DNA of 64,000 bases, from assembly GCF_002162375.1 (NCBI RefSeq), contig NZ_CP021425.1:1733501-1797500 (forward strand), read 5' to 3'. Every line of letters starts with the position of its first letter. The first letter of the stretch is position 1. A program made the position numbers and the translations under genes. This DNA is from Oleiphilus messinensis. GTDB lineage: Bacteria > Pseudomonadota > Gammaproteobacteria > Pseudomonadales > Oleiphilaceae. The notes beneath the pieces were generated by a model. The model was not told where the DNA came from. It worked only from the letters and a program-made list of their open reading frames with translations, and made no database searches. Below, piece after piece: positions 17,822 to 26,561 of the stretch.

Positions 17822-18812
17822 AACGCGCCATCAGAGCTTGCCAAAGGTTGCAGTACTCACAGCGGAAGGTGAAGCGATCCTTCCGGGGCTGGGTGGACTG
17901 ACCGGCAGGGCAGAAGTGGTTCATGTTACGACCCGAGCCCAGCTGGAGAAATGGTTGCCAAGAGTTGATGTACTCGTGGTCACAGACTTTCGCACACAGC
18001 TCTTGCAGGAGTGCTGGCCTGCGTCACACCAGATTGTCTGGGTACATGCAACCAGTGCCGGGGTTGATGCGCTTTTGTTTCCCGAGCTGGTCGAGTCCGA
18101 TGTATTGCTGACCAATGCACGGGGGGTATTTGATCGAGGGATTGCCGAATACGTTCTCGGTGCGATTTTAATGTTCGCCAAAGACTCTTTTGGCAATTTG
18201 CGCTATCAGCAGACTCAAGAATGGCGACACCGTGAAACTGAATTGATTGATAAAAAGTTTGTACTGGTGGTTGGCGCTGGTTCCATTGGCCGACGGGTTG
18301 CCACATTGTTAAAGGCAACAGGTATGACGGTCTGGGGGGTGGCCAGATCCACGCGGACAGATATGGCATTCGATGAAGTCCATGGGAGCAAAGCCTTGCC
18401 GAATCTGTTGCCCAGAGCGGACTTTGTTGTCATTACCGCCCCTTTGAATGCCAGTACCCATGGCTTGTTTGACCGCAACCTGTTTTGTCTCATGAAGCCG
18501 TCGGCCCGGTTGATCAATGTGGGTCGTGGTGCGATTGTCGTGACTGAGGATTTGCTGTCGGCATTGCAAAATAACGTTATCGCTGGTGCGGCGTTGGATG
18601 TGGTTGAGCCCGAGCCGTTACCGAGTGACAGCCCATTGTGGAATATGCCCAACGTGATGATATCAGCTCATATGGCCGGGGATTTCATCGGTTGGGAGGT
18701 TTGTTTAGGGGAACAATTTGTGAGCAGTTTTGAACGTTGGTTGCGTGGCGATGTGGTGCCCAATCGAGTTGATAAGCGGGCATTGTTTGCCGATGTAAGC
18801 CGCCAGCCATGA
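17802..18812 (+). CDS. D-isomer-specific 2-hydroxyacid dehydrogenase
   Basis: The 336-residue protein has the NAD-binding GAGSIGRRVA fold, the INVGRGAIV segment with the substrate-carboxylate region, and a C-terminal ALDVVEPEPLP followed by ISAHMAGD. The histidine in HMAG takes the place of the family's catalytic HxxG. It most resembles glyoxylate/hydroxypyruvate-type reductases of the divergent branch. It overlaps the aminotransferase by 20 bp, indicating coupled translation. In this cluster it could reduce or oxidise a 2-oxo acid produced by one of the two aminotransferases. The exact substrate is not predictable. Confidence 0.85.
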   Translation: MMQITHKTRHQSLPKVAVLTAEGEAILPGLGGLTGRAEVVHVTTRAQLEKWLPRVDVLVVTDFRTQLLQECWPASHQIVWVHATSAGVDALLFPELVESDVLLTNARGVFDRGIAEYVLGAILMFAKDSFGNLRYQQTQEWRHRETELIDKKFVLVVGAGSIGRRVATLLKATGMTVWGVARSTRTDMAFDEVHGSKALPNLLPRADFVVITAPLNASTHGLFDRNLFCLMKPSARLINVGRGAIVVTEDLLSALQNNVIAGAALDVVEPEPLPSDSPLWNMPNVMISAHMAGDFIGWEVCLGEQFVSSFERWLRGDVVPNRVDKRALFADVSRQP

Positions 18813-18839
18813 ATGATTTGATGTGAAGTGAGGTGTCCG

Positions 18840-20255
18840 ATGAGCAATGAAATTCTGGAAATGACAGCAGTTCAGCTGTTGCAACATTACCGGTCTGGTG
18901 CGCTTTCACCCGTGGTGGCGACCCGCGCAATGTTGGATCAGATCGAGCGCTTGAATTCGGTGGTCAATGCGTATTGTCTGGTGGATGAAGAGACGACAAT
19001 GGGATACGCGAAGGAAGCCGAGCAACGCTATCAGAAACAGTGTGCCAACGGTTTGGTTGATGGTGTACCTGTGGCGATAAAAGATGTCTTTCTAACGCCA
19101 ATGTGGCCGACAGTGAAAGGATCGAAAGTTATTGATCCCGAGTCGACGCTGAACAAGGAGGCACCTGCCGTTGCGGCGTTAAATCGCCATGGTTATGTGC
19201 CCCTGGGAAAAACGACCACCCCGGAATTTGGCTGGAAGGGCGTGACAGACAGCCCGCTTTGTGGCGCGACAAACAATCCCTGGAATCCTGAGAAAACGGC
19301 TGGTGGCTCAAGCGGCGGTTCGGCTGCAGCCGTCGCGCTGGGCATGGGCCCCTTGTCATTGGGAACCGATGCCGGAGGATCGATCCGGATTCCTTCAGGC
19401 TTTTGCGGTATTGTCGGCCTAAAGCCAACGTTTGGTGAAGTGCCACATTGGCCCGCCAGCCCCTTTGGGACATTGGCCCATGCCGGTCCGATGACCTGGA
19501 CTGTGGAAGATTGTGCGCTGATGATGGATGTATTAACCGAACCGGATTGTCGGGACAGCCTTGCGGCACCGCGGCGGGGAGTGAATTATCTTGCCGAAAT
19601 CAGTAAGGATATCAAGGATCTCAAAATCGCCTTCAGTCCGACCTTGGGCTACGTGGACGTTAATCCGGAAATCGAGACGGCGGTCAAAGAAGCGGTGAAG
19701 CTGCTTCAGGATGCGGGCGCAACGGTGGTCGAGGTTGATCCCAGTATTGCGGACCCGCTGGGGGCATTTGGCCATTTGTTCTACAGTGGTGCGGCCAATG
19801 CGATGCGGGATTTAGGCAGTAAAAAGCGGGCCCTGATGGATCCAGCTCTGGTGTCTGTGGCGGAAAAAGCGGCTAAGTTATCGATGCTGGATTATCTCGG
19901 TGCAATGAATATTCGCATGGCATTGAGTGAGCGGATGGCGCAGTTCCACAAGAAATACGATTTGCTGGTGACCCCCACGCTGCCCTTGACCGCGTTCAAA
20001 ACCGCACGGGAAGTACCGGAGGATTGGCACAGTACCCGCTGGCCCAGTTGGACGCCATTTACCTATCCGTTCAACATGACCGGACAACCAGGGCTTTCGG
20101 TGCCCTGTGGTTTTTCCAGTGATGGACTGCCTATCGGGCTACAACTGGTTGGGCGTCGTTTCCAGGATGAAATTGTGCTTCGAGCGGGCCATGTTTATCA
20201 GCGTGCTGCAGGATTCATGCAGCGCAGGCCGGATTTGTTCAAGGCTGGCCAGTGA
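18840..20255 (+). CDS. Amidase signature family amidohydrolase
   Basis: Start ATG 18840 (MSNEILEM), with GTGAGGTG just upstream. The amidase signature is complete: Lys81 in VAIKDVF, the cis-Ser at 157 in GGSSGGS and nucleophile Ser181 in GTDAGGSIRIP. The 24-residue spacing between the two serines is as in the family. Length 471 is normal. The family hydrolyses amides to acid and ammonia; substrate specificity is not readable. It begins 27 bp after the hydroxyacid dehydrogenase and is probably the entry step that releases an amino or oxo acid for the neighbouring aminotransferases and GabD. A GatA role is unlikely because gatB and gatC are absent. Confidence 0.87.
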   Translation: MSNEILEMTAVQLLQHYRSGALSPVVATRAMLDQIERLNSVVNAYCLVDEETTMGYAKEAEQRYQKQCANGLVDGVPVAIKDVFLTPMWPTVKGSKVIDPESTLNKEAPAVAALNRHGYVPLGKTTTPEFGWKGVTDSPLCGATNNPWNPEKTAGGSSGGSAAAVALGMGPLSLGTDAGGSIRIPSGFCGIVGLKPTFGEVPHWPASPFGTLAHAGPMTWTVEDCALMMDVLTEPDCRDSLAAPRRGVNYLAEISKDIKDLKIAFSPTLGYVDVNPEIETAVKEAVKLLQDAGATVVEVDPSIADPLGAFGHLFYSGAANAMRDLGSKKRALMDPALVSVAEKAAKLSMLDYLGAMNIRMALSERMAQFHKKYDLLVTPTLPLTAFKTAREVPEDWHSTRWPSWTPFTYPFNMTGQPGLSVPCGFSSDGLPIGLQLVGRRFQDEIVLRAGHVYQRAAGFMQRRPDLFKAGQ

Positions 20256-20321
20256 CGTCAAGTTCGAAATAATGGTAATGAATTTTCAGGCGAGTACTGA
20301 TCAACAATCAGGAGAGTGCTG

Positions 20322-21521
20322 ATGAGTGAACTGGATATCGACTTTTACGAATCGGAAGATCCAATCTGGAACCCTGCGTTAATGGCCATTCCCACGCCGG
20401 GAATCCGGAAAATGGTGAATCTTGCGGCGACCATGGATGATGTTATTCATCTGTCAATCGGGCAGCCCGATCTACCGCCCCCCAAGCATGTGATTGATGC
20501 AACAGTCAATGCACTTCATGCCAATCAAACGGGCTATACCATGGATGCCGGTTTGCCGGAATTGTTAGACGCACTAGCGGAATATTATGGGGCGCGTTAT
20601 AGCCGCAAACTCACTGCGGAAAACATCATTATTACGACTGGTGCAACGGAGGCGGTTTATCTGGCCTTAACGGCAACCTCGGCCCCAGGTCGGGAATTCA
20701 TTGTTCCTGACCCGTCATTTATGTTGTATGCACCACTGATTCGAATGAATGGCGGGACGGTTAAGTACATTCCGACGCGCCCGGAGAACAACCATCAACT
20801 TGACCCACAGGAAGTGATTGATGCGATGGATATGAACACCTACGGTATTGTACTCAACTCGCCGAGCAACCCGACCGGGACGATTTACCCCCGGGAGACG
20901 GTGGAAGCGATTGTTGAGGAGGCGGCCTACCGTGGTATCTATGTGATCAGTGATGAAGTCTACGATCATCTGGTTTATGACGGAAAAACCTATCCGAGTG
21001 TGCTTTCCTGTTGCAGTGACCTGGATCATGTCATGGTGATCAGCAGCTTCTCCAAAACCTTCAGCATGGCCGGGATGCGAGTCGGTTGGCTTATTGCCAG
21101 TCAGGGGGCGATTAAAAAATTACGTCGTTACCATATGTTTACCACGACTGTAGCCAATACCCCCTGTCAGTGGGCTGGTGTGGCCGCACTGAAAGGCGGT
21201 AACCAGTTTATCGACGATATGTTGGCTGAATATACCCGGCGACGAAATCGACTGGTGCAACTGGTGGACGAAACCCCATATCTGCGGGGCTACCGACCTG
21301 AGGGCGCGTTTTATTTGTTTCCCTCTTTACCTGAGGGGATCAATGGCAGCAACGTTGCACTGCGCATGCTGAAAGAAACCGGTGTTTGCACCATAGCGGG
21401 TGATACCTTTGGTGATGCATGTAGCAATGCCTTGCGCATCAGTTATTCAACCTCTTTACCGCAAATCGAAAGAGCATTCGAACGCATTATTCCCTGGATG
21501 GAGAAGCAGGAGTTTGAATAA
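20322..21521 (+). CDS. Class I/II PLP aminotransferase
   Basis: ATG 20322 follows CAGGAGA. The 399-residue fold-type I enzyme has IGQPDLPPPKHVIDA near the N-terminus, TGATEAVYLAL, the NSPSNPTGT loop, SDEVYDHLVYDG and Schiff-base Lys245 in SFSKTFSMAGMRVGW. It ends with RISYSTS, where the Arg binds the substrate alpha-carboxylate. The sequence fits aspartate/aromatic-type aminotransferases of the Iγ subgroup. It is the last gene of the + strand catabolic run. A run of eight T follows the stop closely, but no stem precedes it, and the kinase gene converges 31 bp away. Confidence 0.87.
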   Translation: MSELDIDFYESEDPIWNPALMAIPTPGIRKMVNLAATMDDVIHLSIGQPDLPPPKHVIDATVNALHANQTGYTMDAGLPELLDALAEYYGARYSRKLTAENIIITTGATEAVYLALTATSAPGREFIVPDPSFMLYAPLIRMNGGTVKYIPTRPENNHQLDPQEVIDAMDMNTYGIVLNSPSNPTGTIYPRETVEAIVEEAAYRGIYVISDEVYDHLVYDGKTYPSVLSCCSDLDHVMVISSFSKTFSMAGMRVGWLIASQGAIKKLRRYHMFTTTVANTPCQWAGVAALKGGNQFIDDMLAEYTRRRNRLVQLVDETPYLRGYRPEGAFYLFPSLPEGINGSNVALRMLKETGVCTIAGDTFGDACSNALRISYSTSLPQIERAFERIIPWMEKQEFE

Positions 21522-21552
21522 GTCTTTTTTTTACATGATCCGGGATGGCCAA

Positions 21553-23466
21553 TCAGGGCTGTTTGGCGTCCTGCTCATGCAGCTGATCTTCGACTTCGTC
21601 CATGAGCGTATTGAATTTATTGTACAGGGCTCCGAATTCATCGGTTCGAAGTTCATTGATTCGCCCGTGTAAATGCCCTTGGCTGGCATAGTCCAGAGCT
21701 TTATTGAGTCGATCAATAGGGCGTCGGATGCGGCTGATGATGAGTGCGGTCATACCCACGGCGGCACTCAGGGTGACGACCATCAGGACCAGCATCATCC
21801 CGAGGGTGGTTTTGGCGGCTTCCTGCAGTTCCTGTTGGCTCAAGCCCATCTTCAAAACACCGATTTTTTTGTATTGGAACGTAACTGGCGTAGAGAAGTC
21901 GAAGATGGATTTGTCGACTGTTTGCCAGTCCCTGACTTGTACCTCGGAGTGTACGATGTGATCTTCCGGCAGGCGTTCCAAGTCACCCGGAACGATATAG
22001 CTAGGCAACGCCTTACCGCGTACCGTATTGGTATGATCCAGCAGCAAGAGATACACAAATTCCTGATTTTGGCTTAAATCCTCAATTAACGCTTCGACTG
22101 AAACCCAGTCTTCACTCAGTAAGGGTTCCGCGCTCTCGATTGCAATCATCTTGGCCAGAGAAGCGCCGCTGTCCAATACAAAGTTTTTCATTGAATTGGT
22201 TTGCGCCTTATAAATTACAACCGTGCCGGTGACAATCGTAATACCGACTATCAGTGACATGGCTGAAATCCAGATCAGACGCATGGGTATCAGTAGTTGT
22301 GAGCGATAGATCTGTTTGAGCGATTGTGATCGAGTGATCCGCTCTTGCAAGGCAGATAGTTTTTCCTGTCGTTGTGAAGTCCGCTCGATTTTTTCTACTT
22401 GAGCTTTGTCGGTTTGATCGCCGGTTTCCTGTTTCGGTTCAAGCTTTTTTGCCCACGCTTGCAGTAATTTTAGTTTGTAGCGTTGCAGTTGAAGTCTTAA
22501 CGAAATCCGGCCATACCCCCAAAGCGTTCTCAGCATTTGGGTTTGATTTAAACCCAGATCTGTTGAGGTGATTTCATTTTTCAGGCGAGTTAGTGCTGTT
22601 GCAAGCTCTTTGCCGCTCTGAAAACGCCTGTCCGGGTTTGAGCGCAGGCATTTACCGATGATTTTACTCAATCCAGGAGGAACATCGACGGACAGATCCT
22701 CCATCCGGGTATAGGTTTCATTCACGATCTGGGCGAATAGTGAAATGATGGTGTCTTCAGTGAAGGGTTTATGGCCTGCTGCGAGCTCGTAGAGAATGAC
22801 GCCGATGGAAAATAAATCAGTCCGACCGTCCACTGGATCACCCATAATCTGTTCGGGCGACATGTAGTTCGGTGTGCCCAGTACCAGACCCATTTCGCCC
22901 GCGCTGGCTTCGTGATCATCGGTCAGCTTGGCGACACCAAAGTCGGTGATCTTGACGTTGCCGACTCCATCGGTGCAAACAATATTCCCGGGTTTGATAT
23001 CCCGATGCACAACGCCTTTTGAATGGGCAAAGTCCAGCGCTTCAGCAAGCTGAATACCAATGTCGAGAATCTGTTCTGTCGAAAAGTTATATTCGTCAAG
23101 CATCCAGGATTCAAGCGATCGGCCATCGAGAAGCTCCATAACCATGTAGGGAGTGGCGTCCAGATCACCAACGTCATAAACAGTAGCAATGTGAGGGTGA
23201 TCCAGTTTCCCTGCGGCTTCTGCTTCGCGCAGAAAACGAGTCCGGAATTCCTTGTTTTTGAGGTGCTCTGGCTTGAGTAGTTTGATCGCCAGCATTCGGT
23301 TAATTTTCGGGTCGTAGGCCAGAAATACGTCCGCCATCGCGCCAGCACCGATGGGTTGTTTAATATGGTACCGTCCCACTTTTGCGAGATAAACATCCGA
23401 CTTGTTTCCCAGGCGGGATGATTGCTTGCCATAGTAATGGCCGGGGTTGTTCATTACGGTACGCAT
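21553..23466 (-). CDS. Membrane Ser/Thr protein kinase with sensor and HAMP, paralogue 2
   Basis: The 637-residue Hanks-type kinase shows PIGAGAMADVF, Lys62 in AIKLLK, HRDIKPGN (Asp156), DFG (175-177) and GTPNYMSPEQ. After a cytoplasmic juxtamembrane stretch rich in Arg, Lys and Gln (about 315-395) there is a transmembrane helix, an extracytoplasmic sensor region, a second helix (LVLMVVTLSAAVGMTALII) and a HAMP-like module ending in DEFGALYNKFNTLMDEV. The sensor shares LDSGASLAKMIAIESAEPLL with the equivalent part of the kinase at 3317-4999, so the two are paralogues. The start may be 23466 or 23454: the only strong SD (CAGGAG) abuts the first ATG, which favours the second. It lies downstream of the zinc-ribbon and transporter genes on the same strand. 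Confidence 0.87.
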   Translation of the reverse strand: MRTVMNNPGHYYGKQSSRLGNKSDVYLAKVGRYHIKQPIGAGAMADVFLAYDPKINRMLAIKLLKPEHLKNKEFRTRFLREAEAAGKLDHPHIATVYDVGDLDATPYMVMELLDGRSLESWMLDEYNFSTEQILDIGIQLAEALDFAHSKGVVHRDIKPGNIVCTDGVGNVKITDFGVAKLTDDHEASAGEMGLVLGTPNYMSPEQIMGDPVDGRTDLFSIGVILYELAAGHKPFTEDTIISLFAQIVNETYTRMEDLSVDVPPGLSKIIGKCLRSNPDRRFQSGKELATALTRLKNEITSTDLGLNQTQMLRTLWGYGRISLRLQLQRYKLKLLQAWAKKLEPKQETGDQTDKAQVEKIERTSQRQEKLSALQERITRSQSLKQIYRSQLLIPMRLIWISAMSLIVGITIVTGTVVIYKAQTNSMKNFVLDSGASLAKMIAIESAEPLLSEDWVSVEALIEDLSQNQEFVYLLLLDHTNTVRGKALPSYIVPGDLERLPEDHIVHSEVQVRDWQTVDKSIFDFSTPVTFQYKKIGVLKMGLSQQELQEAAKTTLGMMLVLMVVTLSAAVGMTALIISRIRRPIDRLNKALDYASQGHLHGRINELRTDEFGALYNKFNTLMDEVEDQLHEQDAKQP

Positions 23467-23582
23467 CTCCTGAAATATGATCCCTCTGTTCTGGTTTCGA
23501 GTCTGTGCACGGGGGATAGCAGCGCGTGCTGTATGGCGCCTGATTTAAGCTTAGCAGAATATCGATTCAGGCCGGGTTTGAT

Positions 23583-23906
23583 TCAGGGTAAAGAGTCTGA
23601 ATATTTATCCTGTGTTGCGGCGATCACGGTTTCAAATTCGCTTTGTGCATTTGCTTTTGTTTCTTCATAGAGTTGTTTGATGTCCCGTCCCAGGGTTTCC
23701 AGCCCCCCTGCGGATTGCAATGACCGGACGAAACTCTCATAGTCTTTGCCTGCGTGAAAGTAGCCTGCGGGTTTGACCAGATAACGTGCGACCAACTGTT
23801 CACAATCCCGGCATTGCACGTAAACTTTTTGTGATTCGTCATTTACCAGAATATTACGCAGATTGCGGGAACCGCATTGCTGGCATTTTTGAATGTGGAG
23901 CTCCAT
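23583..23906 (-). CDS. Small zinc-ribbon protein
   Basis: The start at ATG 23906 (MELHIQKCQQCGS) is supported by GAGGAATC upstream; a longer frame to 23981 runs into the transporter gene and is rejected. Two CxxC pairs (CQQC near residue 8, CRDC near residue 33) form a classical zinc ribbon. The remaining 70 residues are helical and charged (FVRSLQSAGGLETLGRDIKQLYEE). No enzymatic domain is seen. It starts 23 bp after the dicarboxylate transporter and lies 116 bp upstream of the kinase, so the three may be one operon. Function unknown; nucleic-acid or protein binding is typical for the fold. Confidence 0.75.
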   Translation of the reverse strand: MELHIQKCQQCGSRNLRNILVNDESQKVYVQCRDCEQLVARYLVKPAGYFHAGKDYESFVRSLQSAGGLETLGRDIKQLYEETKANAQSEFETVIAATQDKYSDSLP

Positions 23907-23929
23907 TTTTGATTCCTCATCTCGGGGGA

Positions 23930-25327
23930 TTATAAAATCATACGCCAGAATACCGGTGCGATGGTGATTAAAACCACCCATCCCGCGATTGAGATAATGC
24001 CTCCGGCTTTACTCAGATCCTGAGTATGAAGTGCTCCGGAACTGAACGCGATCGCATTGGGTGGTGTACTCACCGGGAGTGCCATGGCCATTGAGCACAT
24101 TACAGCAATAGCCAGGACCAGCACTTGCAAGTCCATTGCGGGTAAGGCTAATGATACTAATAATGGTATGATTAGCCCTGCCGTGGCGGTGTTGCTCATA
24201 ATCGTTGAGAGGATGCCGGTAAGCGCAATCGCCAGCATAAACAGGATTTGGGTATCCGTATCAAGCGGCAGTAGTGCCACAATCTGCTGATCCAGTCCAC
24301 TTTGGGTCAACGCCCCGCCGAGCGCAAGTCCCCCTGCGACCATGAAGAGTACGTCCCATGGCAATGCACGAAAATCATTATGATCCAGCAAGCCCAGCCA
24401 GAATGCCAATATGATCGGGAAGAGTGCAACTGTACCGGTTTTCAGGCCAATCATCTCGCCAAAGAGCCACCCCAAAACGGTGGCAAGACAAATCAACAAT
24501 GTTAACCACTGGTTTTTCTGTAACGGTTCATGGTTCGTCTCAGGTAACGCCAGTCTGATATCGCCAGGTGGGTAGAGCCAAAGTAAGAGACGCCACAACA
24601 TAATCAGGAAAAAGAACAGAATCGGAGTGGTGTACAGCATCCATTCAATAAAAGTTGGTCCCAGGTTAATCGCGCTCAAGTATGAAAGTGCAATCGCGTT
24701 GGGCGGGGTACCAATTGGAGTACCGATGCCCCCCAGATTGCAGGCAAACGGGATCGCCAACACCAAAGCAGTGGTATACGGCGATGTCGGGGGGATTCGC
24801 TTGACCATGGGGAGAATCATGGTCAGCATCATTGCGGTGGTTGCTGTATTGCTCATCCACATCGAAAGAAAGGCACAGCTAAGAATGACCCCAAGCAACG
24901 TTGTTTCGGGCTTGCCTCCGGTTCGTTTCAGTATCAGATAGGCAAAACGGGTATCCAGCCCGTATCGACGCATCAGACTGGAGAGCACAAAGCCCCCCAT
25001 AAAAAGCAGGATGATATTGGAGAAAAAAGGTGCCATAAAAAGGGCCGCGGGGGCCGTTTTACCTTCGGATATCAGCGCTGGAGTCAGCCAGACCAATTCA
25101 AGGAGAAGGATCAGGAAACTGACAATGAACAGGGGCACCCACTCGGTAACCCACAATGTGGCAGCCACAATCAGAATCAGCAAGGTGATCTGTTGACTGT
25201 CGCTGAGTCCCGTAGCTTCGAGTGCCCCGGTGATTTTAATCAGTCCGGCGAGGATCATGATGCAAAACGCCCAAAAACGTTGCTTGCTGGCTTTATCCCT
25301 GATCGCCGTCGTGTTGATGCTGTTCAT
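23930..25327 (-). CDS. DASS/SLC13-type sodium:dicarboxylate symporter
   Basis: Start taken at ATG 25327 (MNSINTTAIRDK); upstream in-frame codons to 25426 look non-coding. About 465 residues with 11-12 hydrophobic segments. The two family signatures are visible: SNTATTAMMLTMILPMV followed by GGIGTPIGTPPNAIALSYL in the first half, and SNTATAGLIIPLLVSLALP followed by VSTPPNAIAFSSG in the second. These SNT and TPPN motifs bind Na+ and carboxylate in VcINDY-like transporters. Expected substrates are C4-dicarboxylates or related anions (sulfate in some members). It is transcribed toward the zinc-ribbon and kinase genes. Confidence 0.9.
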   Translation of the reverse strand: MNSINTTAIRDKASKQRFWAFCIMILAGLIKITGALEATGLSDSQQITLLILIVAATLWVTEWVPLFIVSFLILLLELVWLTPALISEGKTAPAALFMAPFFSNIILLFMGGFVLSSLMRRYGLDTRFAYLILKRTGGKPETTLLGVILSCAFLSMWMSNTATTAMMLTMILPMVKRIPPTSPYTTALVLAIPFACNLGGIGTPIGTPPNAIALSYLSAINLGPTFIEWMLYTTPILFFFLIMLWRLLLWLYPPGDIRLALPETNHEPLQKNQWLTLLICLATVLGWLFGEMIGLKTGTVALFPIILAFWLGLLDHNDFRALPWDVLFMVAGGLALGGALTQSGLDQQIVALLPLDTDTQILFMLAIALTGILSTIMSNTATAGLIIPLLVSLALPAMDLQVLVLAIAVMCSMAMALPVSTPPNAIAFSSGALHTQDLSKAGGIISIAGWVVLITIAPVFWRMIL

Positions 25328-25497
25328 TAGGTCCCGAATCCTTATTATTTTGTGCTGGGCTCGATAATCCCTGGATTTAAACCCTAAAAGCATTCCAGAT
25401 GGATGCCATTGTCGCAGGTCAAACATTCGGTTTTTATGTCAGTTCCGGGGGATGTTGATTGGGGCTGGCTGAAATTGAATTAATAATAGATGGCAGG

Positions 25498-25529
25498 AAA
25501 AAAATAAAAACCCGGCGAGTAGTCGGGTT
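25498..25529 (-). terminator. Rho-independent terminator
   Basis: On the minus strand a stem AACCCG/CGGGTT (25509-25514 pairing with 25524-25529, 9-nt loop) is followed by a U-rich tract of about 11-12 bases. It lies about 220 bp downstream of the MotB-like gene and upstream of the transporter start, so it should end the 27.4-25.7 kb transcript. The rest of the 25328-25751 gap shows no convincing gene. Confidence 0.75.
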
Positions 25530-25751
25530 AAATAGTAGAGAACAACATGAAAGTTCACAGAGAACAACATGGAAGGTGCCAAGGAGCAGACCTGAGTTGC
25601 GCCTTGAGCAGATCCGATAATCTTAGAATAGTGGAGCGGTGGCGAAAGGTCTGTTGTTTTTCAATGTCGAAATGTTACAAGTTATTAAATGTACTATTGG
25701 TACATTGACTAATGGCGCATGTCGGCACTGGAAATGAAGGGGCAGGCGAGT

Positions 25752-26555
25752 TTACTTTGCTGGTATCAGTACCAGGTTAACCCGGCGGTTAATACTTCGG
25801 TTGTGATGGCTGTCATTATCCACCAATGGGCGGGTATCGCCGTAACTGACGGCACTGAGGCGGTTGCGATCAATTCCATTCATCAGCAGAAAGTGCAGTA
25901 CACTGTTGGCCCGAGCCGCTGCCAGCTCCCAGTTCGATGGGAATTGGGGGGTGTGAATGGGACGATCATCGGTATGACCTTCGATCACAATACGTTGGTC
26001 GATCCGTCTCAAAGTGGGGAGCAATCGCTCAATGGCTGTCATGCCTTCGGGTTTCAGAATGGCTTCCGAGGAATCGAACAGCAACGTGTCGGCGAGCTTT
26101 ACGCTGATTTCGTCATTGTTTTGCAGTACTTCGACCCGGTAATCGGTACTGCGGGAATCCAGTTCTAACAATAAATCTTGCTTATGATTCCGAAAATTAC
26201 CAATCGGGTTGATAATCGGCGTAATCTCGATGAGTGAGTCCAATACGTTTGTATCGCCTGAAACTGACGTTTTCGTGGACAAGGTAGTTGTGGACAAGGC
26301 GTTTGCGGAATGCCTACGCTCCAGTTCCGATACCGGTTCAATCGTTTCTGCCTGTGCAATAATATTGTCGGACAAGGGTAAAACTTTGTCTTCTGTATTG
26401 GCGCGGTCCAGCATGATCACCAGCAGGGCGACCATGAGTACAAACACGTCCAGATAACTGAGAAGCCAGCCATCCTGTTCGAAATTACCTTTTACATCGT
26501 TGTTCGTTTCGACGTTGGGAAGATCAAATGAAGATGGAAAGTTACCGTTGTTCAT
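25752..26555 (-). CDS. MotB-like stator protein with OmpA domain
   Basis: ATG 26555 lies 7 bp beyond the MotA-like stop; a TTG two codons earlier is possible. There is one transmembrane helix near residues 30-50 (LLSYLDVFVLMVALLVIMLD) carrying an Asp in the position expected for the ion-binding residue of MotB. A variable linker precedes a C-terminal OmpA/MotB peptidoglycan-binding domain with VIEGHTDDRPI, NWELAAARANSVLHFLL and NRRVNLVL. Paired with the upstream MotA-like gene it should form an ion-driven stator. No flagellar structural genes are in the window, so it may serve flagella encoded elsewhere or another stator-driven process. Confidence 0.82.
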   Translation of the reverse strand: MNNGNFPSSFDLPNVETNNDVKGNFEQDGWLLSYLDVFVLMVALLVIMLDRANTEDKVLPLSDNIIAQAETIEPVSELERRHSANALSTTTLSTKTSVSGDTNVLDSLIEITPIINPIGNFRNHKQDLLLELDSRSTDYRVEVLQNNDEISVKLADTLLFDSSEAILKPEGMTAIERLLPTLRRIDQRIVIEGHTDDRPIHTPQFPSNWELAAARANSVLHFLLMNGIDRNRLSAVSYGDTRPLVDNDSHHNRSINRRVNLVLIPAK

Positions 26556-26561
26556 TATCAA

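Noticed and set aside
21522-21552. Rho-independent terminator after the class I aminotransferase
   Set aside because: There is a T8 run but no stem before it.
25719-26168. 149-codon frame opposite the MotB-like gene
   Set aside because: Overlaps the conserved OmpA/MotB domain on the other strand and has no recognisable features.
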